Below are positions 17,177 through 25,848 of a stretch of DNA of 64,000 nucleotides, in pieces. The stretch lies in assembly GCF_013520865.1 (NCBI RefSeq), contig NZ_JACDXJ010000001.1:2719001-2783000 (forward strand). The letters are read 5' to 3'. The stretch comes from Microvirga mediterraneensis. Lineage in GTDB: Bacteria; Pseudomonadota; Alphaproteobacteria; Rhizobiales; Beijerinckiaceae. Made by a program: the position numbers and the translations under genes. Positions within the stretch are counted from its first letter, which is position 1; every line of letters begins with the position of its first letter. Under the pieces are notes generated by a model. The model saw only the letters and a list, made by a program, of their open reading frames with translations. It searched no databases and was not told the origin of the DNA.

Positions 17177-17921
17177 TGGCTCACCTCACTAGGCGAACCA
17201 CCCCGATGACGGATCGTCTGCAGTGCTTGCTTTCGATAAAGCAAGCGTGCGAGTCTGTCGTCGCTGGCGGCAACGCCGGCTAAGGACGCCGCTCCAAAGC
17301 GGCGGTTCGGGGGGAGAGCTCGCTGATGCTGTTCGGCAGGGCGAGCATCACTGATGGGGACGTTCTAGGTGGCCGCCTGGGGCGTCCCTTATCGTATGCA
17401 CGTTTAAGGCTTCGTCATCGCAACCTCCTGGAACTTACGCGGCTCGCAACGGCCAAGAGGCGATCTGCAAACCAATTGACCGAGGATATCCCTGGACCCT
17501 CGGCGGACATATCGAAGGCACATCCATTGCCTGAGTCGAGTCTAAACGGCTGAGAGAGAGGGGCTGGAATTTCGGACTCAGCGGGACACAAGGAATCGTT
17601 TGGAGACGCCGCGCAGCAAGGACTCCGATGAGATTGTGGAAGGATGTCTTGAAACTATGCGGGGCTTGGTGGCGAGGCACGAGATCCCTGTTTTTGCCGT
17701 ACTGCTAGTGCATCATGTATCCTTCCGCAGTAAAACGAACGACGTTCTTGCCGTATCCTTGAGAGACTCCTTGTAGGAGCGGCATTTTGTCCTGGGCTTC
17801 CTAGACGTGTTTTTCGAGCTGGATAGCAGCTGTATGGCCGCTCGCTTCGCGAGCGAATCCACCTCCAAATGAAAAGACATCCACTTAAAGAGCTCAGCAT
17901 TCTGACTGCCCCGAGCATGGT
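17177..17921. other. non-coding stretch beyond tnsA, expected to hold the transposon right end
   Basis: About 745 bases without a supported gene. The clearest structure is GCTTGCTTT-CGAT-AAAGCAAGC at 17225-17246, a perfect 9-base hairpin with a 4-base loop. I searched for inverted copies of the TGTCGG repeat found at 9664-9758 and found no convincing one here. The only CCGACA is at 17927-17932, inside the next gene. Confidence 0.4.
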
Positions 17922-18530
17922 TTAAACCGACATCGTCAACATCGGCGCGAGTGCAGACTCCACGCGTTTCGGCCTACGGACGACCGACTCCGGTGTCAGA
18001 TGTTGTGAAATGTCGAGCGAAAGAAGTCCGGTGCAGACCATCGCAAGAACGGCCTCGACAGCATCCACGTCGGGAGATCTGACTAGGAGGCTAAGCTGCG
18101 AGAGCGGCAAGCCATCGGGAGCCTCAGACAAGTGCTGCAGAATCCGAATTCTGTCACCGGGAGCGACTGGGACGCGGCGGGTCGACCATACCATGCATGC
18201 AGTCGAGGCACGTGGCTCGGACAGTACATACGCCCGAGGCAGAACCACAAGTGGATACCCCGAGGTCTGTCCTGTTCCCTCGTTCATATCCGACAGGCCA
18301 ACGATTAATGCGGAAGATCTGTAGATTGCGAGGAATGCGAAGCCCACATCCCAGGGTAATTCAGGAGCCGGGATGGGAGATGGGTCCATCCGAACGATCG
18401 TGGGATCGAGTGCAGCCTGTAAAAGACCGTCTCGATGCCACCGCAAAGGGTAGCGTAGAGGCTGTTCATTCTTGAACGATAGGAATCCGGGATACTCGCC
18501 GCGCGCGGCGTCTGTGGAGGCTAAACGCAT
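17922..18530 (-). CDS. unknown protein with a winged-helix-like C-terminus, faint resemblance to TnsA-type proteins
   Basis: A 202-residue protein. The N-terminal half contains GFLSFKNEQPLRYPLRWHRD followed by ALDPTIVRMDPSPIP, a layout that recalls the start of TnsA-like endonucleases. However, I see no clear catalytic Asp...Gln/Glu-X-Lys set. The C-terminal half (GDRIRILQHLSEAPDGLPLS then AVEAVLAMVCTGLLSLDIS) looks like a winged helix. The ribosome binding site is weak and the true start may differ. It is divergent from the AAA protease gene, with 370 bases between them. Confidence 0.5.
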   Translation of the reverse strand: MRLASTDAARGEYPGFLSFKNEQPLRYPLRWHRDGLLQAALDPTIVRMDPSPIPAPELPWDVGFAFLAIYRSSALIVGLSDMNEGTGQTSGYPLVVLPRAYVLSEPRASTACMVWSTRRVPVAPGDRIRILQHLSEAPDGLPLSQLSLLVRSPDVDAVEAVLAMVCTGLLSLDISQHLTPESVVRRPKRVESALAPMLTMSV

Positions 18531-18900
18531 GGGGAGACCTGCAGGCCCTCCCAGCCGTTGGATGATCGCGGATCAGAGCCGCGGGAGGGGACGGCTCAGG
18601 GGGCGCTGATGCGCCAGACGTTTCAGTCCAAGTGCCATTTTGCAGTCCGCCGGCCGGCTTCATCGGTCCGTCCCTTATGAAAGGAACAAGAAAAGAATCC
18701 CGTCAAGTGCTACTCGAGTGCTACTAAAGCCAGGTATTGCAGTACGCATCCGGAGCTGCATAAATCACGCTCGATCTCATCACGCATGTCGCGCGTGATC
18801 GTAACGACGCCCGTTGCTGCGAGGCTCATGCCCGCGAACCGCGTCGCGATCTTCCTTCCAAACCTCTGACCATCAGGCGCCTGCGCCCGAAGGAGATCCC

Positions 18901-21054
18901 ATGCTCAAGCGACTGTCTCGGCCCAAGCGCGGGCCAATGCCTCCACCGCTGGCTTCCAGCGCAACTGCGGAAGCTGACCTTCTGGCGCGAGGCTTCCTAG
19001 ACGCCCTTGCAAGAGAGGAGGCGGATCGTATTCGATGGGGGCTCCGGGTCGCAACGGATCCGGACGATCCTGTGGAGCCACTCACGAGCGATGGCCCAAC
19101 TGAGATTGCTGATGAAATACGTCGGCCTCCTTTGCGCGCCGACCTCGCCGCGGTGGCGATTGGGCTTGCCCGCGCCATGGAGCGACAGCCTGATCTGATC
19201 CGGCGACTTCGTGGTGAAGCGCCGGTCGTCGTTATTGAGGCCAGCACCGGCGCGATTGTTCCCTTGGTAAGACGCGTCCTGACACGATGCGCACTGCCGG
19301 AGAATGCTTCTGTGTATGGCGCTGAAATCGGCTCTCATCGACCTGAAGGGCCTGCTGCGCTCATTCTGGCGCGGGAGGGTGGACGAGACGACCGACCCGA
19401 TGTTGGGAACGAAGTCGTGGCCCATGCGCGCAACATTCCGATCCCGCTGATTGGTATCGCGCCGGATCCCCACAGCCATCTGCCCCGGGACCTGATGAGG
19501 ATTGCTGAATGGCACTTGGCGCTGCCTCCGCTCGACATGGCAGCGCTCGAGTTGATCATAGAGGCGGTCACGGGGGAAACGCCGACCCGCCTTCTGGCCC
19601 CTGAAGGATTGCGCGGCCTGACGGTGGCGGATCTGCCGCTTGCGATCTGCCCTGACCGCAGCGCAGATCGCTGCATTGAGGCACTCGAATGCATCGCTGC
19701 TCGGGAAGACATCCTGCCAGACGGTCCAACCCTCGACGATCTTGCTGGTTATGGCGACGCCGGTACCTGGGGGCAGGAGCTCGCAGCCGACCTCGTTGCC
19801 TACAAGGCAGGCAGACTGAGCTGGGATGAGATCGATCACCCGGCCCTTCTTCTGAGCGGCCCGCCCGGGGTGGGTAAAACGTTGTTCGCCCAGGCTCTCG
19901 CCCAGACAGCAGGAGTGCCACTCATCGCAACATCGGTGGCGCAGTGGAACGCATCCAAGTACCTCAGCGGAACTCTTCAGGCGATCCGCTCAGTATTCGC
20001 CGAAGCGCGGAGGCGGGCGCCATGTGTTCTCTTCATTGATGAGGTCGATGGAATTTCGGACAGGGCCGTCCTCCGCGGTGAGTACGTCGAATACTGGGGC
20101 CAAGTCATCAATTCGGTTCTTGAAGAACTTGCAGGCGCGGAGGACCGGCCTGGGGTCGTTGTTGTTGCGGCGACGAATTATCCAGAGCGGCTCGATCCAG
20201 CTCTCAAGCGCGCAGGGCGCCTCGACCACGAGATCAGGATCGAGAAGCCGGATCTACCTGCACTGACCGCGATCTTTCGGCATCATCTCGGAGCGGCTTT
20301 GCCCAATGACGACACGGTGCCAGCGGCGATTGCAGCCCTCGGCTGCACCGGGGCCGATGTCGAAGCGTTCGTTCGGCGGGCGAGGGGAGTGGCACGCCGG
20401 GCAGGGCGCGCGCTCGCGTTGGACGATGTGCTCGATCAGATACGGGCCAGTCGGCCCCAGCTGGGACCCGAAGCCCGGCGGCGGATTGCAATCCATGAGG
20501 CGGGTCATGTCGTGGTGGCTTCGATCCTTGGGCCAGGCTCTGTTGTCGGTGCGAGCCTGCACTCAGAGGGCGGAGTGGCAGAGGTGAGCGCCACGTTGGA
20601 TGGCACCGCCACCCTTGAGATGTGTGAGCGGCAGCTCGCGATCCTGATGGCTGGACGTGCTGCGGAGGCTCTGGAAATGGACGAGATCTCGATCGGAGCA
20701 GGAGGAGGGGATGAATCGGACCTATGTCGCGCTACCGAACTCGCTCGTGCAATCGAGACGCAGTTCGGGCTCGGGCTCACAGGAAATGCTTATGTCCCTG
20801 ACAGCCAGAGCTTTCTGGTTCCTGGGTTGATCGACGCTGTGCGTAACCGCCTCGGGTACGCCGAGGAGCGGGCGGCATTGATCCTCACTGGGCATCGATC
20901 GGCACTTCAGAAGATCGCGGACGCTCTTGAAAGCAAAGGCACTCTCTCAGCCCAGGAAATCAAGGAACTTCTCTCGTCGTCCGAGAAAAGTGACGTCGGG
21001 AGGCTGGACGTATTTGAGCCAGCCCTTGTCCAGATCAAAGGGAGGAACCCATGA
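18901..21054 (+). CDS. soluble FtsH-like AAA+ zinc metalloprotease
   Basis: A 717-residue protein. An N-terminal domain of about 300 residues is not recognised. An AAA module follows with Walker A GPPGVGKT at about 320-327, Walker B VLFIDEVDG at about 377-385 and the second region of homology LDPALKRAGRLDHE at about 432-446. An M41 peptidase domain comes next with HEAGH at about 532-536 and the third zinc ligand in GDESDLCRATELARA near 603-617. Unlike FtsH it has no membrane segments, so it should degrade proteins in the cytosol. The start has AAGGAG 7 bases upstream, which selects the ATG at 18901 over an in-frame one 87 bases earlier. The next gene overlaps its stop. Confidence 0.82.
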   Translation: MLKRLSRPKRGPMPPPLASSATAEADLLARGFLDALAREEADRIRWGLRVATDPDDPVEPLTSDGPTEIADEIRRPPLRADLAAVAIGLARAMERQPDLIRRLRGEAPVVVIEASTGAIVPLVRRVLTRCALPENASVYGAEIGSHRPEGPAALILAREGGRDDRPDVGNEVVAHARNIPIPLIGIAPDPHSHLPRDLMRIAEWHLALPPLDMAALELIIEAVTGETPTRLLAPEGLRGLTVADLPLAICPDRSADRCIEALECIAAREDILPDGPTLDDLAGYGDAGTWGQELAADLVAYKAGRLSWDEIDHPALLLSGPPGVGKTLFAQALAQTAGVPLIATSVAQWNASKYLSGTLQAIRSVFAEARRRAPCVLFIDEVDGISDRAVLRGEYVEYWGQVINSVLEELAGAEDRPGVVVVAATNYPERLDPALKRAGRLDHEIRIEKPDLPALTAIFRHHLGAALPNDDTVPAAIAALGCTGADVEAFVRRARGVARRAGRALALDDVLDQIRASRPQLGPEARRRIAIHEAGHVVVASILGPGSVVGASLHSEGGVAEVSATLDGTATLEMCERQLAILMAGRAAEALEMDEISIGAGGGDESDLCRATELARAIETQFGLGLTGNAYVPDSQSFLVPGLIDAVRNRLGYAEERAALILTGHRSALQKIADALESKGTLSAQEIKELLSSSEKSDVGRLDVFEPALVQIKGRNP

Positions 21055-21239
21055 CACAGGGCAAGAATGGTGATGACAACGCATTGGCAGAACTCGCCAG
21101 CGCCGCGGAGGTACTCGCGAGTGTGCTTGAGGTCGAAAAGAATGAGATCCTCAAGCAGCTAACTGAGCTTGTGAACCGCCGCGCCGCACTTGAGAGGGTG
21201 AAGAAGCGGCCGAGCCTTCGCCTGGTTCTGGATCTCTGA
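21051..21239 (+). CDS. 62-residue helical protein coupled to the AAA protease
   Basis: Its start overlaps the stop of the protease gene as ATGA, so translation is coupled. The predicted protein is almost wholly helical with heptad-like leucines (LAELASAAEVLASVLEVEKNE, shortened here) and a basic end (RVKKRPSLRLVLDL). It could be an adaptor, inhibitor or assembly partner of the protease; nothing more specific can be read. A hairpin terminator follows directly. Confidence 0.6.
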   Translation: MTQGKNGDDNALAELASAAEVLASVLEVEKNEILKQLTELVNRRAALERVKKRPSLRLVLDL

Positions 21240-21245
21240 CGACAG

Positions 21246-21274
21246 GCCGCCACCTGCGTAAGGCGGGTGGCGGC
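21246..21274 (+). terminator. hairpin terminator after the AAA protease operon
   Basis: GCCGCCACC at 21246-21254 pairs with GGTGGCGGC at 21266-21274, a perfect 9-base stem starting 7 bases after the 62-residue protein's stop codon. No T-run follows. Confidence 0.6.
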
Positions 21275-21585
21275 TCAATGGAGTGCTTACCCCCAACGTG
21301 CACCGTTCCCGCAGCTCTTCATCTCAAACCAGTGGTGTCCAGGCGGGGCAGTCGGGAAAGAGAGGGCCGCTTTCCAGCGAACAGCGGACATTTAGTCCGG
21401 ATGCGGGATTTCCGGGTTTGACCCGCAGCAGACCCTCGCAAGCTATAAACCCGGCGCCGGCTAGTCACTTTGTGACTTCGCCGATCTGTATCGCCGAAAC
21501 CTCATACTGAAGTTCGCTATGCCTTATAGGTGGATCTGGCTAGCTCTGTAGTACCCAAGCGATCCCTATCGCTCCAAGGCATGAA
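21275..21585. other. intergenic stretch, nothing recognised
   Basis: About 310 bases between convergent genes. Short open frames have no recognisable product. No repeat or tRNA was seen. Confidence 0.4.
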
Positions 21586-22419
21586 TTAGTATGCAATCTG
21601 GGCGACAGCCCGAAGTTCTTCCGGTGTCGTGCTGCGGAAGCCGAAGAATTCCAAGTATGCGGGGATCTGCTCGAACAGCATGTCGGTTCCGACTTGGATT
21701 GGACATCCCTTGTCTCTGGCGGCGCGAAGAAAGGGGGTGATCTCCTGCTTCATCACGACCTCACCGACGAAGGTACTCGGCGCGATCCGTGTGACGTCCA
21801 TTGGGAGCGGATCGCCATCCTTCATGCCAAGTGGTGTCGCGTTGACGACGACATCGTACCCCGTGGGATCGTTGGATCCTATCACGGTTTGAAGCTGAGG
21901 ATAGTGCTGGCGTAGTCGGTCGCTGAGTGCCTCCGCCGCTGCGGAGTGGTTATCGAATAGACCAATCGCGCTGATTCCCGCGGCAGCCAGTGAGGCCGCT
22001 ATGGCCGACCCAACTCCCCCGCTACCGACAACCAGGACCTTCGCTCCGGTGAGCTTCTGTCCTTTGCGCATGAGCCCGCGCACGAACCCTGCGCCGTCAA
22101 ACATATCGCCCAGGAGAGAGCCGTCGGAACGCCGCAACACGGCATTGCATGATCCAGCGACCTTCGCCGTTGTGCTCACCTCGTCCAGGAGAGAGATCGT
22201 CGTGATCTTGTGCGGCATGGTGATGAGGGCGCCGCGAATATTGGTGAGGCGAAACAGGCTTCGGAAAACATCCGGGTAGTCCTCGGCTTTGACGCCCATA
22301 GGCATCACCACGGCATCGATCCCGTGCTTCTCGAAATAGGGATTGTAGATCATCGGTGCCCGAAAGGACTCGGTCGGATATCCGAGATGCGCGATCAAGG
22401 TTGTCTTTCCGCTGATCAT
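21586..22419 (-). CDS. aroE: shikimate/quinate dehydrogenase (AroE-like)
   Basis: A 277-residue cytoplasmic enzyme interconverting shikimate and 3-dehydroshikimate, or quinate and 3-dehydroquinate, with NAD(P). The substrate domain has the catalytic Lys in TMPHKITT (about 68-75) and the Asp in DMFDGAGFVRGL. The Rossmann motif VGSGGVGSAIA is near 130-140. The C-terminal signature GTDMLFEQIPAYLEFF matches the family. It ends the minus-strand catabolic operon, 95 bases after the binding-protein-like gene. The catabolic context suggests a degradative rather than biosynthetic role. Confidence 0.85.
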   Translation of the reverse strand: MISGKTTLIAHLGYPTESFRAPMIYNPYFEKHGIDAVVMPMGVKAEDYPDVFRSLFRLTNIRGALITMPHKITTISLLDEVSTTAKVAGSCNAVLRRSDGSLLGDMFDGAGFVRGLMRKGQKLTGAKVLVVGSGGVGSAIAASLAAAGISAIGLFDNHSAAAEALSDRLRQHYPQLQTVIGSNDPTGYDVVVNATPLGMKDGDPLPMDVTRIAPSTFVGEVVMKQEITPFLRAARDKGCPIQVGTDMLFEQIPAYLEFFGFRSTTPEELRAVAQIAY

Positions 22420-22514
22420 CTATGTCTCCAATTCTGATCGTTTGCCGGTTTCCTCCCTTGCGAGGAACCAAAGTGTTATGAATTGTCGAAAGACCTGAGT
22501 CCCGAATGGCTCTG

Positions 22515-23246
22515 TCAGGGCCCTGCAATTGGAACGCCGGCTTGGCCGTTCCGATCGAGAACCGCACGCAAAGAACCCGACGTTTTCAGATTTTCGATGA
22601 AGTCGTTCAGATACTGCCCTCCGACCTCTCGGCCCTGGGGCGTCGCCAATGCCTGCCTGATCGTCATAAAGGGGTCCGGCAGGACGCGGAAACCCGGCCG
22701 TTGAGTCGCAAACGCCTCCAGCGCCTGTCGAACGCCGGCCGCGGCTTCCAGCCCTTCAGTCGCAAACATCTCGAGGGCGGCGTTAGGGGTAGGAGCCCGA
22801 ACGATCTCTGCATGCTCCAGATGGCGGCTCAGATACAGATCGTAGGCCGCATTCAAGCCAACCGCGATTTTTGTCCCTGTGCGGTCGAGTTCCGCGACCC
22901 TGGTGAAGGTTGCGTCAGAGCGGACGAGGTATGTGCCCTCGATGACCACATAGGGCGACGAGAAGATCACCCGGGTTGCCCGGGCCGGCTCAATGGCGAG
23001 AAACGCCAAATCCCATTCGCTCCGGTCGAGTGCGTCGAAGACCCGTCCAGCGGTTTCGTAGGCGATGAGCTGGACGGGGCGGCCGAGGGACCGGCCGAGT
23101 TCCTGAGCGATGTCGACCGAGACACCTTGCGGAAGTCCATCAGGACCTTTGCGGGCAAGAACCGGGTTGGCCGTATTGATGGCGGCGCGTACGACCCCAG
23201 TTGGTGCAAGGTCGCGAATGGCAGCATCCCGCATGCTGGGGGGCAT
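22515..23246 (-). CDS. family 3 solute-binding-type protein without signal peptide
   Basis: A 243-residue protein with the fold and motifs of amino-acid-type periplasmic binding proteins (GVVRAAINTANPVLARKGPD, then GVSVDIAQELGRSLGRPVQL, then LAFLAIEPARATRVIFSSPY). It begins MPPSMRDAAIRDLAPTG and has no signal sequence. The start at 23246 is fixed by a strong GAGGAG 8 bases upstream. It may therefore be a cytoplasmic ligand-binding or enzyme-like relative rather than a transporter subunit. It is located inside an operon of catabolic enzymes, 31 bases after the aldolase gene. Confidence 0.72.
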   Translation of the reverse strand: MPPSMRDAAIRDLAPTGVVRAAINTANPVLARKGPDGLPQGVSVDIAQELGRSLGRPVQLIAYETAGRVFDALDRSEWDLAFLAIEPARATRVIFSSPYVVIEGTYLVRSDATFTRVAELDRTGTKIAVGLNAAYDLYLSRHLEHAEIVRAPTPNAALEMFATEGLEAAAGVRQALEAFATQRPGFRVLPDPFMTIRQALATPQGREVGGQYLNDFIENLKTSGSLRAVLDRNGQAGVPIAGP

Positions 23247-23277
23247 GTCGATCCTCCTCAAAGGTAAGAGTGGCCGC

Positions 23278-24045
23278 TCACTTGGACTTGAACTGCGCTG
23301 CAATCTTCTCCGACGTGCGGGCCAAAATGCCGACATCGATCGCAACGGCCGTGAAGGTGGTGCCGAGAGTGATGCATCGCTCAGCGAAGGCGGTGTCCGG
23401 CGTCAGAATACCGGCCGGCTTCCCGCAAGCCCGAATGCGACGGATCGCATCCTCGACAGCTGCCACGACATCCGGATGTCCAGGCTCGCCGACGTGACCG
23501 AGACTTGCGGCCAGATCAGCTGGCCCGATGAAGGCCCCGTCCACTCCCTCAACCGCAGCAATTTCCTCCAGGCTGGCAAGAGCCTCAACCGTCTCGATTT
23601 GCACCAGAAGGCAAAGCTCCTCGGACGCTCGCTCGGCGTAGCCGGCGGCTCGCCCGAACCGGGTCGCGCGTGTCAATCCCGAGACGCCGCGAACCCCGGC
23701 GGGCGGATAACGCATAGCCGCAACAGCCTGACGGGCCTCATCCGCATTCTGCACGTAGGGAACGAGCAGCGTTTGCGCCCCGATGTCGAGAAAGCGCTTG
23801 ATCAATACGGTGTCGTTGCTGGCAGGCCGCACGACGGGGGATACGGCATAAGGTGCGACGGCCTGCAACTGGCTCAGAACCGTGAGGGGATCGCCTGGCG
23901 AGTGCTCGGTGTCGAAAAGGAGCCAGTCGAATCCAGATCCTGCAACGGCTTCCGCGACATAGCTACCGGGTAGGCTGCACCAGAGACCGACTTGCTGGCG
24001 CCCTTCAAGGAGGGCGCGTTTGAAGGAATTTTGCGGGATTGTCAT
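23278..24045 (-). CDS. hpaI: HpcH/HpaI-family aldolase (4-hydroxy-2-oxoheptanedioate aldolase-like)
   Basis: A 255-residue class II aldolase that splits 4-hydroxy-2-oxo acids into pyruvate and an aldehyde. It is very close to E. coli HpaI along its length: NSFKRALLEGRQQVGLWCSL at the start, GFDWLLFDTEHSPGD with the catalytic His, and VQIETVEA and GVDGAFIGPADLAASLG with the metal-binding Glu and Asp. Two adjacent ATG codons are possible; the second (24045) is preferred, with GAGG upstream. The gene starts 7 bases after the hydratase gene ends, so the two act in sequence. Confidence 0.87.
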   Translation of the reverse strand: MTIPQNSFKRALLEGRQQVGLWCSLPGSYVAEAVAGSGFDWLLFDTEHSPGDPLTVLSQLQAVAPYAVSPVVRPASNDTVLIKRFLDIGAQTLLVPYVQNADEARQAVAAMRYPPAGVRGVSGLTRATRFGRAAGYAERASEELCLLVQIETVEALASLEEIAAVEGVDGAFIGPADLAASLGHVGEPGHPDVVAAVEDAIRRIRACGKPAGILTPDTAFAERCITLGTTFTAVAIDVGILARTSEKIAAQFKSK

Positions 24046-24052
24046 CATGGCC

Positions 24053-24835
24053 TCAAATAAACGAGACGCCAATGGCACCGAGCGGTCCGTAGTCCGCATG
24101 GATCACGTCGCCCTTTGCAATATCGACCGGACGGGTGAATGACCCTCCGAGCACAATCTGCCCCCGTTTCAACTTGGCTCCGACTGCGTGAAGCTTATTG
24201 ACGAGCCACGCAATTCCGGCCGCCGGATGCCCCATCACCGCCGCCGAGACGCCCGATTCCTCAATGATCCCGTTCTTAGACAGGGTCGCACCAACCCACC
24301 GGACATCGATGTCCATGGGTCGGATCGTTCGACCACCGACAACAATCGCGCCAAAGGCCGCGTTGTCTGCAATCGTGTCGACAATGGCGCGGGGAACCTC
24401 GGTGCGATAGTCGATAATCTCAAGCGCTGGAAGGACGAACTCGGTTGCCCGCAAAACATCGTAGGTCCGGATCCCAGGACCCTCAAGATCCTCGCCCATG
24501 ATGAAGGCGAGCTCAACTTCAAGGCGCGGCTTCAAGAACAGGTCAGCACGGATCTGGGCACCGTCATTGTACATGGCATCGTCAAGAATGCGGCCGTAGT
24601 CCGGCTCGGTTATCTTCGAGGCCATCTGCATGGCGCGCGAAGTCAGGCCGATCTTATGGCCGATCACGCGGGCACCCTTGGCGATCCGAGCCTCAGCCCA
24701 GAGATCTTGAACCCTATAAGCGTCCTCAATTTCCATATTCGGAAAGGTGCGGCTCAGTTGCTGGATCGGAACTCGCTCACGCTCAGCGCGCAGGATCTCC
24801 TCAGCGGCGCGACGGCGCTCGTCTTCAGTCAACAT
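24053..24835 (-). CDS. hpaH: 2-oxo-hepta-3-ene-1,7-dioate hydratase-like (HpaH family)
   Basis: A 260-residue cytoplasmic enzyme that adds water to 2-oxo-enoates to give 4-hydroxy-2-oxo acids, the substrates of HpaI. It shows the family region GHKIGLTSRAMQMASKITEPDYG, the metal-binding LEVELAFIMGEDLEG (Glu residues), and ALEIIDYR. The end (GPLGAIGVSFI) is typical. It is placed between the dioxygenase and the aldolase. Homologous hydratases also serve meta-cleavage pathways, so the exact substrate is uncertain. Confidence 0.85.
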   Translation of the reverse strand: MLTEDERRRAAEEILRAERERVPIQQLSRTFPNMEIEDAYRVQDLWAEARIAKGARVIGHKIGLTSRAMQMASKITEPDYGRILDDAMYNDGAQIRADLFLKPRLEVELAFIMGEDLEGPGIRTYDVLRATEFVLPALEIIDYRTEVPRAIVDTIADNAAFGAIVVGGRTIRPMDIDVRWVGATLSKNGIIEESGVSAAVMGHPAAGIAWLVNKLHAVGAKLKRGQIVLGGSFTRPVDIAKGDVIHADYGPLGAIGVSFI

Positions 24836-24896
24836 AGGTGTTTCCTCTCGTCCGGTCGGTTAAAATCTTGATCTGAAAATGCGGGTTCCGCATTCG

Positions 24897-25790
24897 CTAC
24901 TTGATGGGGGCGCGCGGGAGGATCGCCTCGCCAGGCTCCATCACGTAGACGTAATCGAGCGAGTACCATGGTGCCGCGACATCAGGGTACGTGGGATGCG
25001 GTTCATCGTGCCGGATGAAATCGCCGATAAGCGCTTTTGTGACGCCGAATTGAACGTCGGTGTCGATGTGTGGATCATGCGGGTCGTAGACCTGCGAGAT
25101 CAGAACCTTAAACCCTGGCTTGTAGATGAGCGCGTGAAGGTGCGCCGGCCGGTACGGGTGCCGATCCTGTGCCTTGAGGAGCCGCCCAACGACAGTATCA
25201 GTCGGAATAGGGTAGCCAACCATTTTCACGGTGCGGAACCAGAAACGACCGTCCTCGTCGGTCGTGAACTTGCCACGGAGGTTCATCTCCGCCTGCTCGG
25301 GATCTTGGTTCTCGTACAGGCCCACGGGGGAGGCATGCCAGACGTCGACTTCGGCACCAACGACCGGATTTCCGGCAGCATCCTGAACACGGGCATTGAC
25401 GAAAAGCGGGTCGCCCGGCGTGTCGGAACGGATGATTGTCCCGCCGTTAGGAACGGCTGGCGAGTTCAGCCGCCAGAACGGACCCAGAAGCGACTGTGAT
25501 GTCTCAGTGTTGCCGTTGTCGCCGTTGTTGAGCAGGCAAACCAAGGACGAAACGCCGAGTGAGCCAGCCATCAGCACCATCTCGTTATGGGTATCGCTCG
25601 CGAGCTTGCCCATCTCGTTCAGAATGGCAGTCGCCTCTCGAAACTCGGCTTCGGTCAGCCTGACGTCGCGAACGAAGCCGTGCAGGTGCTTCACCAAGGA
25701 CGTCATAATCTCGCGTAAGCGCGGGTCGCGGGTACGCCCCATGACTTCAAGGACGGCTGGCGTAACATCTTCTTGGCGTTCGATGAGCAT
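24897..25790 (-). CDS. intradiol ring-cleavage dioxygenase (catechol/hydroxyquinol 1,2-dioxygenase type)
   Basis: A 297-residue non-heme Fe(III) enzyme that opens a dihydroxylated aromatic ring between the hydroxyls. It has an N-terminal helical dimerisation domain (DPRLREIMTSLVKHLHGFVRDVRLTEAEF, in part) followed by the catalytic sandwich. The iron ligands are seen as Tyr in SPVGLYENQD, Tyr in MVGYPIPTD and two His in YRPAHLHALIY. It looks closer to hydroxyquinol 1,2-dioxygenases than to protocatechuate 3,4-dioxygenase. The ATG at 25790 has AGGAGG upstream. First gene of the minus-strand operon. Confidence 0.85.
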   Translation of the reverse strand: MLIERQEDVTPAVLEVMGRTRDPRLREIMTSLVKHLHGFVRDVRLTEAEFREATAILNEMGKLASDTHNEMVLMAGSLGVSSLVCLLNNGDNGNTETSQSLLGPFWRLNSPAVPNGGTIIRSDTPGDPLFVNARVQDAAGNPVVGAEVDVWHASPVGLYENQDPEQAEMNLRGKFTTDEDGRFWFRTVKMVGYPIPTDTVVGRLLKAQDRHPYRPAHLHALIYKPGFKVLISQVYDPHDPHIDTDVQFGVTKALIGDFIRHDEPHPTYPDVAAPWYSLDYVYVMEPGEAILPRAPIK

Positions 25791-25821
25791 GGTCGCACCT
25801 CCTGCCTCAGATACCTCCATT

Positions 25822-25848
25822 ATAATCGATTATTTGTCAATAAACGAT
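25822..25848. promoter_or_regulatory. candidate GntR operator, dioxygenase side
   Basis: The perfect palindrome ATAATCGATTAT at 25822-25833 is followed closely by ATAAACGAT at 25840-25848, which is the inverse of the ATCGTTTAT found on the regulator side. It lies 31 bases upstream of the dioxygenase start, a position suited to repression. Confidence 0.55.

Noticed and set aside
17225..17246. The perfect hairpin as the transposon right end.
   Set aside because: It does not begin with TGT or ACA and shares no repeat with the candidate left end.
17927..17932. CCGACA as the inverted partner of the TGTCGG repeats.
   Set aside because: A single six-base match inside a coding region, without the AAAC that follows in the expected inverse.
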